DNA from: Polytrichum commune
Lineage: Eukaryota > Streptophyta > Polytrichopsida > Polytrichales > Polytrichaceae
DNA: 60,000 bases
Direction: 5' to 3'
NCBI GenBank assembly: GCA_950295325.1
Contig: OX485805.1
Location: 8,620,501 to 8,680,500, forward strand
The notes beneath the pieces were generated by a model, which was not told the DNA's origin, did no database searches, and worked only from the letters and a program-made list of their open reading frames with translations. Made by a program: the position numbers and the translations under genes. Positions 12,205-24,014 of this stretch are shown here, piece by piece. Each line of letters starts with the position of its first letter. Positions within the stretch are counted from its first letter, which is position 1.

Positions 12205-15200
12205 ATCTTAGATTCCAATTTTGATAACCTAAACCCCTCTCTGGAAGAGGAGCTTGCGCAATGCAAACATAGGTGATATGTAGATGGTATCCAATTGATA
12301 CCAGCGCCATAGCCAGCAAGAATGCTGCAACTTGGACACAGAAGTAGTGCAGACACAAAATAACATTAGAAATTGGCCTGGTTTGCACCAACTGCACATA
12401 AACCTCACACAAAGGTGATACCATGGTGTTGTCCAGTTACCGTGGTGATGGTTCAAAATTGATACCAAGGTGTCATACACAAGGTTGAAGCAGCAAGCCA
12501 CAGCTGGAATGAAGATCTCAAGGAGATGGTGAAATTGAGCTGCTTCAGTGCATGAAGCGAGGTACCAAAATTTTCTTCTGTGCAGCCTTGATGGATTGGG
12601 TTCCTTAATTTTCATTCTCCTTGAACGCGCTCATTTATTTATTTTTGAACATATCCAGATTGCAACTTGCAAGACTTCCTGTAAGAAGATGTCAAGATAG
12701 TTGTGGCACATCTTTGAGATCATTGCTGGAGAATGAAAGGGCTAAAAGAATGTTAGCTTTTCAACTGTAGTCAATTCTTGAAAAATCTAAATTTTGCATT
12801 TGTGCGCCTTTTTCTTGCTCTTTCTCTTGGATGGTGCTCATTTGCTGCAGTGCAATCTGGTTCCATTGCATTTAATTCCATCTGATTTCTGATCTCGTTG
12901 GAAATCTTTGTGAGGCAACTCAAGGACTGATCCTAATTATTGGTTTTAATTGACCCCAGGTACTCAATCCACAAGACTAGACCCTCTTGACAAAAATAAA
13001 GAGCTGTAGGAATGGAGGTGTCAAGGAGGCCATAATCTGGAAATTTTCTGCGTGAAGCAAAGTAAGAAATGTTTCTTCTCTTCAACCTTGAACCCTTTGT
13101 TATTTTTATTACAAAAGTGTGTGGAATCCTGTTGGGGCAATTCGTGGTCAGGTGCAGTACTCTAAGCCTACCCTTTTAAGGAAAACTGAGATTTGCTCTA
13201 TTATTAAGCTAAAGCATTTATTGAAAATTATTGTACAGAAGATCTCAAATTTGTCCTTCCTGAATCTTTACATTGATGATAACCAATCTTTCCAATATTC
13301 AAGAGTTACAACAGATACTACTTCATGATGTCCACAAACTAAGCATAAATTTCCAGAATTCATAAGAAATATGACATCCATAGTGAAGTTTCATAGTTAT
13401 ACCCTGATTGTGAGCATTGAAGCCTTATACAACCACGCAAATGTTTAGTTCAAAGTTAATTACAACAAAGTGTTACTCACACCAGGACACAAAAGTAACG
13501 CCATTCATGTAGTGTTGCTCCTTCATAAAAACCAAGGGCCTCATCTTAGGTTTTGGTTTTATAAACCTAAGCAATTCAAGCCAAACTTCATCAACTCCTG
13601 ATTCACGCAGAATCTACAAACTTCCAGCCTTGAATATGCTTGAATGGAGCTTATTGGGTTACATGAGAACACTTTATTTAATGTCAGCAAGTTTGTATTT
13701 TGAAAATTTTTCTTGCAACCTTCACATATCAACAGTACAAAAATTCTTGAAGAATACATTCATATCGACTCTTAGAAGCTTCACTATCAGAAATTAGTTT
13801 GTGGGGGTTAACGATGGTTCTCAATCTGGATACAAACTCAATGCAAGGGTGCCAATCTGAGTATCATCCTCAGGTTATGTCAGACTTGAAATGAGAGCCA
13901 ATCACTTGATTGTAATTGCATTTGATGGAGGGTACAACCTGGGAATTCCACATAGTTCATTGACAAATTGCCATTGGTGTCAACAGGGTGCCTGTCACCA
14001 CGAGAGTATTTTGAGGCAGTTCCACTCCTTGCAACACAAAGTCTTGACATCATCTCCGGGCATCATGACTAACTCTCCTGTAAGGACCTTGTATTCTTAC
14101 AAACTTGATTGTTGTTATGAAGACTTCACTAAACATCTTCTTACGTGTGGCATTAAAATTGGTTAAGTAGAGTGGTCTTTGTGACTTGTAATGTACCACC
14201 AAATGTCATGCGACAGCCTCTCTAGTTGCCACCCTGTGATTGCAAGACAATTAGTGTGGTGTCGGGCGCACTAGAAATAAGATGTTTAATGTAGGTAGCT
14301 TGTTACAAAGTTTGTCTTAGTGAGAATTGAAGGTGGTCTGCATGGGTGTAGATGACTCAATGGGAAGCCAAAGTGGCCTATTCCAAGAATTCCTCATCGT
14401 AGGTTAAGTTAGTTGGTAAATAGACAAATGGGGTCCAGGGTATTGTTGACACCATTGCTGCGGAGGGACGGAGACACTGAAGGTTGGTGATGGAGGTTAG
14501 GACAAATCATGTCTTACTAATAAATGAGGCAGGGTTTGAGGCTTACTGCCTGACCTACCTAATCTTGCAATTTTGTTTACAGCTCCCTTCACTACATGTC
14601 TCTCTTGTAATACAAGTCTTTCCCTCCCATGACCAAATTGTCTCTTCAATGTCCTGGAGTGTGAATCCATCTTCATCATCCACTTCAGAGCTTACAAATG
14701 CCACAAGGTTAAAGAGAGAACCTTGGCAAGTTTGTTTCTTGTGGCTTGCTACACCACAAAGAGGTTCTCCAACATCTTTGAAGGTGTTAAATTTGTTGGG
14801 AGATATTTTCAGGGGGGTTATGAAGCAATGTGCATATCCATGGGATATTTTTAAAATCTCGTGTAAAAGTTTGGAATACCCCTACTATATTCTCAAAATG
14901 GATCTCCAACACCCTAATTGTTTCCAATTTCTACCTTGAAACATTAAACATGACCCTCTCTTTTCTTGCACATAAAATTCTTGTGAGCAGAAGCGACTCC
15001 TGCCTTGGGGTAATCAACAGTTTGAATTTTTTCAGTTAATTCATACAGTAGAGTTATCTGTAAAGTGAGCTGAAGAGAGGGTTTTGGGCCTGGATTTGAG
15101 AAAATTGTGTGACAGGCCCTAAAAGTGGAGCAGGTGTCTGTAGCTATAAAAAAACACAAGCACAAATCTTTTGAGGGACCGGAAATGGTGAAAAAAAAAA

Positions 15201-17450
15201 TTTGCTCCTGTGTTGCGAGCGCGCCCCGGGAATTTAGCGTCACTTTGTCAGAGGGTGCTAATTCTGTCGCCCTGTTTCGCTAATTCTGTTAGGGGTGCAG
15301 ACAAGACTAAGTAAGTAGTGAAGCACGCCCAAAATCAGCAAGCATGCATGACGGCCTCAACCACGAATAGGCGGATTCTCTCATCCAAAAACAAGCAGAC
15401 CAGCTCTGACCCTAAACCCTGGCCTTGTGTATTATGCCCCGGAATTCAAGAGCCTTACTTTGCGTTTCCATGGGTTTGTGTGAATAGTGCACTCAAAATC
15501 TGTCAAAACACCAGCTTACTTTACGGATAACTCTAGTGTCCAAAAAGTATATGATGAGATGTTTTGAAATTGGGTCTCTTTTCAGTACCAACATAGGCTC
15601 TATGAAAATTATAATAGAACCCATGCTCAGATGCTCATTTGGAGGTTTTAAGGTGTAGTTACTGTAGCCCTTGGATACCTTGCCATCTTTGGTGCTATGA
15701 TAAGGACTTGAAACCAACTGATTTCCACCTTGGCAGAAAACTTGTTTGGACTAACATCAGTTAATGAAAATGTATCCAGTGAAAACTTTAAAACATCACT
15801 TGGAATAGGCTAGATTTGTAATTTCAGGACCTTACTCATAACATGACATTGGTATGTGAAACTTAACCCCCAAGCATTTGAGAGTCTCTATACGGTCTTC
15901 AACATAAGCTCATATAAGCATTTGTGCATGTGTTCTATAATAACTTTCGTATGCAACTAGGCTCATAACATTATTCAGATCCATAACAATGTTCTGTGGG
16001 ACTGACAATATTCCATAGAATATTCTTGGATATTCCCCACATTTTGTCTATGTACATGAATATTTTGTGGAATTTTGTCAATCCCACAAAACACTGTTGT
16101 AGATGTGAATAATGTTAGGCTCATACACTTGAGGGTTGGTATTTTTGAAGATTTGGAATCAAGGCATGACTGGGCATAATCTACTATGTAACGCTTCAAA
16201 ACATAGATTCAAGAAACAATAATTTTAAGACTTGGTGAGAACTCGTGAAAATTGTGTAGATAGGGTTCATATTGCCTAAAGTGGACACTTCCAACATTCC
16301 AACATATGTAGGGGTTGACAATCCAAGAAAACCTACATGAACACATTAACAAAATCACATACTTGTCACCATTGGATTTGAGTGCAAATTATTGTTGAAG
16401 TTTAGCAAATGTAAGGTGAATCTAATGGCACTCTTGGATCAAACATCCGATACTTCATGATTTTCATTACGATTTATCAAAGTAGTACTAAAGCGATTCT
16501 TTAATGTGGGAGATAAGGGGGGCTCGATCTCATGCTTAGACACTTATAATGCAAAGTAGGAATAATTTGTAAGTGGACCAGTTAAAGGTGCAATGCGGTT
16601 CTCTCAAGAGCAATACCAACATCTTCATGTACAATATATCACCACCCTTTATTGCGGTCCCATTGTGGCAAACAAAACTTATAGTTAATATGGTGGACCC
16701 AATGTCAAATCTGCCACCTATCCTAGCCTAAGAAATCCACGCAAAACCTTAACCAAGCCCTATCCCGAAACTCTAGCCTAACAACCGCGGCAAGTTGCGT
16801 CAGTTGGAGGCAGTCGGCGGCACTATACAGCCAGCATACCAGGGGTTTTACAAAGCCTGCACAAAACAGACCGCAGCCAAGGTGCTCAAAATGTAACTTG
16901 TCTAATAATGCTATCTCAAATTGCGTAACTCCCGAATAAGTCAGGGACATTGAATAACACAGACAATTTGTCTCCTAAACAGAATACAACCCAGTTTTCA
17001 TGGTTATCATTTCATGATGTCGTTTGGCGTCATGATAACAAGCTTCTATGGGTTTTAGAGCAGATCATCAATAATGCAAATCAGACTGCAATATAATCAA
17101 ATGCATCATGATAGGGGCAGTTAATATTGCTTGATTACGCCATAGTTTCGGACTCCAGATGTAGGGTGCATGATCACAAATCTGCACACAAATCTTGCCT
17201 TCTAGATACACACAATCATCAATTGCCAGGACTTGTGCCATAAGTATGTAAACTATTACAGAATGCACGGTGAATCTAAGAAATCCTCATGAGGATAGAA
17301 ACAACGATGACCTGGAATGGGGTAAAATGTACACATGTGAGTCTGACTTGAGCCCGACATCGAAAGCAGCAAATCATGGCAGAGGGAGGGCTCTCATCGG
17401 TAAATCTAATTGGTAGAAGTTGGAGAACTTGAAATACGAACCGGATAACA
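12205..17450. other. intergenic region with one MITE
   Basis: No recognisable gene is present. A MITE sits at 15,966-16,126. Short open frames around 14.5 kb have coding-like composition on the minus strand near 14,550-14,720 but no family motif I can name. I leave this stretch unassigned. Confidence 0.5.
15966..16126. mobile_element. MITE copy 2 with probable 9-10 bp target duplication
   Basis: Terminal inverted repeats of roughly 45 bp pair CATAACATTATTCAGATCC with the inverse of GATGTGAATAATGTTAGG, including an inner CTGTGGGACTGACAAT block matched by ATTTTGTCAATCCCACA. The 10-mer TAGGCTCATA occurs at both borders and overlaps the ends, which fits a 9-10 bp duplication of Mutator type. It is non-coding. 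Confidence 0.65.
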
Positions 17451-17704
17451 CCCACTTACCTTACTGACATGCTCTGCAAGTTTGAAGGTGGCTCCTCCTC
17501 ACCTTGAGCCCACCCAGCTTGGTCCCCACCCTCCTCCAATTCCTCTTGAGTGTCGTAGATCTCAAGCTCTGGTTCAATTACCCTTTGTGAATCTTCAAAT
17601 AGCCATCGCCTATCTTCTTCATGCTCAGACTCCGAAATTGCTTCAACCGGCTCCGAGTCTGGGATGAGCCTCTACATGTCGGCACCGTTGCAACCGTCTG
17701 CCAT
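17451..17704 (-). pseudogene. coding-like acidic first exon, unknown gene
   Basis: On the minus strand a frame opens at ATG (17,704-17,702), meets one in-frame TAG after ten codons, and then runs as an acidic, Glu-rich sequence (motifs SESEHEEDRRW, PELEIYDTQEELEEGG) to a consensus donor AG|GTAAGTGGG near 17,455. Codon usage and the sharp donor argue for a real exon. No domain is recognised. A possible downstream minus-strand exon around 16,770-16,860 follows a GTGCAG acceptor, but it is uncertain. It could equally be a live gene whose start lies after the TAG or in an upstream exon. Confidence 0.4.
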
Positions 17705-19877
17705 CAGAGAACACTTGAATACCAAGCTCTGGAAAAATTGCTAAGTGGGTTGTGATTTTGCGATTCATTGCTCTCGTGTGCTGTATATGTGCGTGGTTCA
17801 ATCGACATTTTTAATGGAATTTTTCTTAATGGCACTCCAGCACTCATTTATCCACGATGTGGGCTCACAGACACCTAATTCGCATATTGTGCACACAATC
17901 ATCTGACATCGGCGGCATCATAAAATAGTCCTCTTTGACGTGTCGGTTCAAGAGCAAGCCGAAGAGGTTGGAAGACAGCAATCCCATGCACTCTCGTCAG
18001 TGGCAATTGAAGTCGGCTCCCATTACATTGCAGTGGCTATTTTTTCTATCCGCCGCTCTTCATGACCAACAGTATCCAATTTAGACCTAATCCCAGTTAA
18101 GAAAAGTAACCACTTAACACCCATGCACCTTTGCTATTTTTGGTATGAAGGTGAATATCTTATGAACTCTTGAAGTGGTGCTCATAAATTTTCTTTAATG
18201 GGTTTTCTTTCATATATGAACACTGCAGACTTGAATATGTACTTATATGTTGAACATCATTTAAGATCACATACCACTTTAGGACTACATACCTTGGGTC
18301 TTACATCCAACCCTTTGACCTTTAAGGGTTTATCTTAAGCAAGACTACACCGTTTGTGGTATTTAGTGTCACTTATTATTTGGACTTACGTTGTGCTGTA
18401 ACATTTTCTTATAAATCCAGTTTTATACCAACAAAGATCAAGTTGGTTGTTGTTTACAAACTATAGAATAAAATGCTATAACATTGCGTAACTCCAAATA
18501 GTAAGTGACACTAAATATCATGAACGGTGGAGGACGACTAGATTTAGATGTGAAATAGTGGAACGCATCCCTATGCATGGAATATTATGGTATGGAGAGG
18601 TTGTCCCCATGCGACCGAGCCCGCCTTCCACCAGTTGTGACCTTTGAAGTTTGGACAAGCCCATGTGGATAAGTTAAACATTTCTTGGGAGTCTTGGGCC
18701 CAATGGGTGGAAAGAAAGCGAATCTTCTCCGCGCACAGTCGGGGTTCCAATGGGCCGCACGAGACCCTTGCGTTTGCAGGAGTACCAACATTTAGTGGAA
18801 CACTGGAGCTAATCTAGTGTATGGTCTTGGGTTTCAAGAATCATGAAGCTTATGATTGTAGTATGATAGTTTAATGGACTTAGACAATGAGCAAAAGGAG
18901 AGTGCATGATTCACTACGGGAGCGGCAAGTCATCCACCTACTCGAGCTTATTATCAGTTGTAACTGATCAACTCATAGGCGAAGTATGACAATTATGAAT
19001 AATATCGTGCTTTTATGAATGCAAAGTTGTGATAAATTGTGATAATCGTTTTGCCCTTGGATGAGTGATCAATTGTGGGGTTACATAAACTTCTTAGAGA
19101 CCTGTAATAAAATTATGAAATATTGTTCAATTGGTTTAACTTTGTGTCTTTTTGGTTTTGCATATTTGGTTAGACATTGTCTCATGGGATTTCATGAACT
19201 CCATTGTGACATTTCATGATACAAGGTATTTTAGATACAAGATAGTAAATGTCCTAGAGAGCCATACATATCAATTATTCTAGTATTGAAGCTCATGTTG
19301 ACTTCATATTAGTGTGAACAAACCCATATATATATATTTTGAATCAATGTTGAATGGCTACTGGAGGGTTATGTAGTAGGGAGGGTGGGTAAAGGAGGGG
19401 TATTGATCAAGGGCACCACTTGGCGACCTGCCAATCGTTATGTAGTCACCCCACCACCCACAATCGAAACTAGGTGATATCGAAGACTTTGAATTCAAGA
19501 TTGGGTGAAACAATACTACCCCCCATCCGCCCGGACAATAAAATATTTGGTGATGGGTAACGAATGTGTAAGTGCAAGGTGGCACTGGATGGATGTCAAG
19601 TGAACTCCACTCGACCATCATTTGTTTCAAAAAGAATTCATGGCAACCAATTTTGATCGGGTGAAATTTGGTCATTCTTCCCTTGATTAACTTGGGTTGG
19701 TGTGGGCCGCACCGATATGTGGTCTCTCCCAACCAAATGAGTTGCAATTTAAAATCCTCATTATTCATTTTATTTCGAAGGCTACTTTGGGGATAAGTAT
19801 AAGTGTTTAAAACATACGGAATAGAACACCTTTACCTTACTAAAAGATGACCTCAATCAAAATAAAGACTCTTTACT
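17705..19877. other. intergenic region with one MITE
   Basis: Apart from the foldback MITE at 18,348-18,529 I see no gene or structured element. The sequence is AT-rich and the open frames lack motifs. It ends at the TTA target site of the Harbinger element. Confidence 0.5.
18348..18529. mobile_element. foldback MITE (CACCGTT ends, TATTTAGTGTCACTTA core)
   Basis: The arms are about 58 bp each. The left arm runs from CACCGTTTGTGG through TATTTAGTGTCACTTA to TAACATTTT. The right arm is its imperfect inverse, ending TAAGTGACACTAAATATCA then AACGGTG. It shares the core with the element at 5,841-6,119. It is non-coding. Confidence 0.65.
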
Positions 19878-20103
19878 TTAGAGCGTCTCCAGCGGAGACT
19901 CTGGGAGGCCAAAAAAACGGTAACCTGCTGCCAACCTCGCAAAGTCAAATCGCACCGTTCACTCTGCAACGGTAGCATGGAAGTCGGGCTCGGCCAAGGA
20001 GGCCCAGGGCACGGCCAAATCTCACGATATACAGAGCTCTCTACACCGCACTTGAGAGCTGGTCAAAGCGAATCTTCTTGGGTTTTGCACCTTTTCGGGA
20101 AGG

Positions 20104-21417
20104 ATGGCGGGAAGTGGGAGAGCTTCGTCGCAGGCTGCACCTCTCACGTCGACGACAGGTGCCGCGCCTCTCACCTCTGGACCTGCAGCGCCGAAGCCCA
20201 AGAAGGGGCGCAATTTCACACCCGAGGAGGAGCGTCAGTTGTGCAGGAGCTTCTTGCACGTTTCTCAGGATCCTTGTGTGGGGAATGGACAGAGGAAGGA
20301 CGCGTTCTGGGAGAGGATCACGGTGCACTTCAACGAGCATGTCACCAGTGGTAGTCGCCCTGCTCGCTCCCTTGAATCCAAGTTTCATGTAATTCGTCAC
20401 GACGTGAGCAAGTTTGGCGGATGCTACGCGCAGGTGGAGCGGCTCAACGTGAGCGGCACAAACGCGGAGGACACCTTGGAGAAAGCGCTGGAATTGTACA
20501 AGATCAAGGCGGCTAAGAACTCGGATTTTTTGTTCCTGCATTGCTGGTGGTTGTTGAAGGACGCGCCGAAGTGGGCTGACGGTTTTGGAGGAGCCAAGAA
20601 GACGACACCCACCAAGCGATCTCGGGCTGCGGAGGGGTCGGACCAGGAGTCAGATTGCGTGGATATGGAGGCGCCCGTCGGAGGGGGTGGGCCTGAGGCA
20701 GTAGGAAGCGCGGGAGCGGGCCGCACGTTCAAGCGCCCGATGGGCAACCGCATTGCGAAGGAGGAGCACAAGCAGGGCAAGCTCCGCGAGCTCGCGATCA
20801 GGGCGCAGGCTGCCGCGACGTGGAGGAAAACGGAGTTGTTGCAGGAGCAAAACGTGCTCATGCTTTTTACAACCCCGGATGTGCAGATTACAGACACTGG
20901 GGCGAGGGAGTACCTGCGCCTGCGCCGCGAGGAGGAGCTTGGGAAGCTCCGACGTAGGCTCGAAGAGGAGGCGCTCCTGGCGGAAGCGCAGCGGAAGGCA
21001 GAGGAGGGGGCCAATACCCGCGAAGGGAGGGAGGCGGAGCAACCAGGTGCGACAGGGCCGCCAGTCGACCCCTCCCTCAGAGCCAGCGACGACAACGACC
21101 AGTGGCCGGAGGAGGAGTCTCCTGTGCAGGGAGGGCTCTCGGGTGGCTTGCAGGGAGGCTTGCAGGCAGGGCTCTCGGGTGGACAGCAAGATTCAGAGGG
21201 CCCTTGGGTGGACAATTTTTCAACAATTCGCTCAAGCACTCCCACAACCTCTCAAGCATTCATAGATTCACAAGAGACGCCCGGGCAGCGAGGTTTCAAT
21301 TGGCACAACGACTCACATGATCCAATTCAGCTAGACAGTGAAGGTACTTTCAGTTCAGGAAGTAGAATCGATTTGAACGGAGTGTATTGCTTTGGACAGG
21401 AACGGTACAATGTTTAG
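20104..21417 (+). CDS. PIF/Harbinger ORF1: Myb/SANT-like DNA-binding protein
   Basis: An intact 437-residue ORF. The N-terminus is Ala/Thr-rich. The trihelix SANT-like domain begins near residue 35 (RNFTPEEERQLCRSFLHVS) and includes the plant ORF1 signature of a Trp in DAFWERI, the Ser/Arg segment SRPARSLESKF and a CWWLLKDAPKW block. A basic segment (TPTKRSRA), a coiled-coil-like Arg/Glu-rich stretch (about 250-310) and a Gly/Gln-rich C-terminus with short LSGGLQGGLQ-type repeats follow. In this family ORF1 helps the transposase bind the termini and enter the nucleus. Its TAG overlaps the TAA of the opposing transposase gene at 21,414-21,417. The start is ATG 20,104. Confidence 0.9.
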   Translation: MAGSGRASSQAAPLTSTTGAAPLTSGPAAPKPKKGRNFTPEEERQLCRSFLHVSQDPCVGNGQRKDAFWERITVHFNEHVTSGSRPARSLESKFHVIRHDVSKFGGCYAQVERLNVSGTNAEDTLEKALELYKIKAAKNSDFLFLHCWWLLKDAPKWADGFGGAKKTTPTKRSRAAEGSDQESDCVDMEAPVGGGGPEAVGSAGAGRTFKRPMGNRIAKEEHKQGKLRELAIRAQAAATWRKTELLQEQNVLMLFTTPDVQITDTGAREYLRLRREEELGKLRRRLEEEALLAEAQRKAEEGANTREGREAEQPGATGPPVDPSLRASDDNDQWPEEESPVQGGLSGGLQGGLQAGLSGGQQDSEGPWVDNFSTIRSSTPTTSQAFIDSQETPGQRGFNWHNDSHDPIQLDSEGTFSSGSRIDLNGVYCFGQERYNV

Positions 21418-22709
21418 AAAGTAGCAGCACCCTTGAGGGCCCATATGTGCTCAATCAAATCTCCTCTTAAGCTAAAATGCACATCCTCGTCTTCTATCTC
21501 TTGAGTTGCAGCTGCTAGCTCCTCAAATGTAACACCATGGCCGAATTGCAAGGCCGCATTAATCTCAAGGATTGGTTGCAAATTGTTCTCCTGCTCATCT
21601 TCAATCACCATATTGTGCAATATCACACAGGCCATCATGATGTCGGAAATGGTGTCCTGTGACCAATGCCGAGAGGGGTTCTGAATGATTGCAAACCTTG
21701 ACTGTAAAACCCCAAAGCACCTCTCCACGTCTTTTCGGCAAGCTTCTTGGACCTTGCTGTAATGCGCTCTCTTCTCATCGGCCGGTTCATGGATGCTTTG
21801 TACAAAGCAGGACCATGACGGATAGATACCATCTGCAAGCAAGTAGTACCGTGAATACTCCACTCCATTCACGACGAAAGTCATGCCGGATGAGCTGCCT
21901 CGGAGCATGTCATGAATGAGAGGTGATCTGTCAAGCACGGTCAAGTCGTTGTTCGATCCTGGCAACCCGAAGAAAGCATGCCAGATCCATAGGCTTTGAT
22001 CGGCAATCGCTTCGAGAATGATCGACCGGTTCTTGTCCTTGTCCTGGAATTGGCCCTGCCATGCAACGGGGCAATTTTTCCATTCCCAATGCATGCAATC
22101 AACAGAGGCAAACATTCCCGGGAAACCTCTATCCGTGTTAATGCTAATTTGTTTCTCAAGATCCTCACGGGTAGGTTGCCTCAAGTACCTAGCCTCGAAC
22201 ACAACTCTCACTGCCACTACAAATCTCTTTAAAGATAACATAGCCGTGGATTCCCCCAACCTACAGTACTCATCGGTGCCATCTGCACTAATGCCGTATG
22301 CAAGCATTCGCAATGCGGCAGTGCATTTCTGGATCGACGACAATCCCATCACACCAGCAGCATCACACTTTTGCACAAAGAAGGAATCGTGGGCGCAAAC
22401 CTCTTCCATTATCCTCAAAAACAACTCCCGTGACATTCGATAACGACGGCGGAATAGCTCGGGTCCAAACACGGGCTCATCTGCAAAGTAGTCACGGTAG
22501 ATGCGCTCATGGCCGGCCAATCGATCTCGCTGTAAATTAGGTTGCCTGCCAGGCCTTGATCCACCATGTCGGCCTCTCCGGACCTCAAACTCATGCCCAT
22601 CACCAAGCTGGTCCACCAATATACCCATGAGCAAATCATCTTGCTCGTTGTCTTCCAAGAGCTCCCGTCGTTGAGCAACCAGGAGCTGCCTCCAGCCTTC
22701 CAGGTCCAT
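21414..22709 (-). CDS. PIF/Harbinger DDE transposase (nuclease)
   Basis: An intact 431-residue transposase on the minus strand; I take ATG 22,709 (MDLEGWRQLL) as start, since the extra 16 upstream residues look like leader. The HTH-like N-terminal part (about 75-150) includes RRRYRMSRELFLRI. The DDE catalytic core is visible as ASVDCMHWEWKNCP (Asp about 204), LLADGIYPSW (Asp about 293) and KDVERCFGVLQ (Glu about 329). GLPGSNNDLTVL is the usual Harbinger motif between them. It cuts and joins at TWA targets, matching the TTA duplications seen. No stop or frameshift interrupts it, so it could still be active. Confidence 0.95.
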   Translation of the reverse strand: MDLEGWRQLLVAQRRELLEDNEQDDLLMGILVDQLGDGHEFEVRRGRHGGSRPGRQPNLQRDRLAGHERIYRDYFADEPVFGPELFRRRYRMSRELFLRIMEEVCAHDSFFVQKCDAAGVMGLSSIQKCTAALRMLAYGISADGTDEYCRLGESTAMLSLKRFVVAVRVVFEARYLRQPTREDLEKQISINTDRGFPGMFASVDCMHWEWKNCPVAWQGQFQDKDKNRSIILEAIADQSLWIWHAFFGLPGSNNDLTVLDRSPLIHDMLRGSSSGMTFVVNGVEYSRYYLLADGIYPSWSCFVQSIHEPADEKRAHYSKVQEACRKDVERCFGVLQSRFAIIQNPSRHWSQDTISDIMMACVILHNMVIEDEQENNLQPILEINAALQFGHGVTFEELAAATQEIEDEDVHFSLRGDLIEHIWALKGAATF

Positions 22710-22984
22710 CGCAGCACAGCAAAGAGGGAAGCACAGCAGAGAGAGAGGTAAGCACAACAGAGAGAGAGGAGATGAGCAGGGGCGGTGTTTTCATGAGCCG
22801 GAAGTTGCTTCGAAGTCAGGAGGGGAGTTCGAATCAGGATAAGGCGGGACTGGCCTGGTCCACGAGAGCCACCGGTGGGTGTGGTGCCACTGGACCGACT
22901 TTTCTGGCCTTTGGCACATTCCCCAAGCTCGCCCAAAGCCTCTGCCAGAGCCATTTCCCAGAGTCTCCGTTGGAGATGCTCTTA

Positions 22985-24014
22985 CATGTCTCCCGATACA
23001 AGATTCCAGTGTACAATTTATTCTCTATAGAAGATGCAAGGGACCACTACCGTCGCGCCTAGTTCCAACTCACCCAAAAAAGGACCACGTCACGCCTACA
23101 CCAGAGATTTTTCGAACTGCAGAGAGCCCAGAAAATCCGAGGTGGCGTGCCACATCAGCTGACAGAGCCACGCCACAGCGTGAAGTGAGGGTTGGGCGCG
23201 TTTCCTCCACATGGCCGATACTTTTGCGTTTTTGCGTCGAAGATCTTTGCCGTCACGCAAGGCAGCAACCGCAGCTCCACGGTGCATGGTTTTGGAAGTA
23301 TCCCGCCCTCCCTCGAACATTCGCATCATTCTTTCTCGGCCCCTGCTCCACCTGCGTACTCTAACCTCTTGTTTGTTGTTTGTTGACGAGTTTCTGCGCA
23401 CCGGTTTTTTGTCACCTTTCACAGTTGCGTCAAGCTTAATTGCAATTCCACCCCGTCGTCGACCGTGCCAACCCTCTCTGACTCCTACAGGTTGAGCTTA
23501 CAATTTCTCTGAGTTTCTCTACTCATGATGAAATCTGGATGAGTTTCTTTTGTAAACTTTAACGGCTTCCGATTGCAAAATTTTGCTCGGTAGGTGAAGT
23601 ATGCATCATGTTGTGGAATTTTCTCGGAAAATCTCAATTCTGTTTGCATTTTCTCTTCAGTTCTGTTGCTGCCGCCGCCATTGTTGTCAGCTTACCATAT
23701 CTAGTGTTGGTTGTACTTCATAGCTACGTGACGCTGTGCAATTTTCAGTTTGTGATCGATCGCTTGAATTAACCTGCTCTGCGATCTGCTCTTCCTCCTG
23801 CAATTAGAAGGTTTCTGGCCGTTAACAGTTGAAGGGGTTAATAATGAACGTGGGAGCAGGTTAGCTAGCCGAGTAATTGATCGCCCTTCGATATGCTCTT
23901 AACCTCTTCTATTAACCTGGTTGGATTCTCTCTGAATTCTGCTGTACTTGAGTTCTACCAAACCCTTATCTTCTTCCACTTCGATATCTGTCTTAGCAGG
24001 AACTTATCTTCATC
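22985..24014. promoter_or_regulatory. upstream region of the ISU gene
   Basis: This is the interval between the Harbinger 3' target site and the ISU start codon. It probably holds the promoter and a 5' leader, perhaps with a leader intron (CAG acceptors precede 23,490 and 24,000). I cannot place a TATA box or transcription start with confidence. Confidence 0.35.

Larger units (their letters stand above)
19881..22981. mobile_element. complete PIF/Harbinger transposon, 3,101 bp
   Basis: The element starts GAGCGTCTCCAGCGGAGACT and ends with the inverse of GAGCATCTCCAACGGAGACT, giving a 26-bp terminal inverted repeat with two mismatches. A TTA target duplication flanks both ends (19,878-19,880 and 22,982-22,984), as expected for PIF/Harbinger. 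It carries both family genes in convergent orientation, a Myb/SANT-like ORF1 on plus and a DDE transposase on minus. Both are uninterrupted, and both are far more GC-rich than the surrounding DNA. The near-identical ends, clean target duplication and intact ORFs point to a young, potentially autonomous copy. Confidence 0.95.

Noticed and set aside
20424-21245. Long minus-strand frame opposite Harbinger ORF1
   Set aside because: It mirrors the GC-rich ORF1 coding and has low-complexity Ser/Pro content; a shadow.
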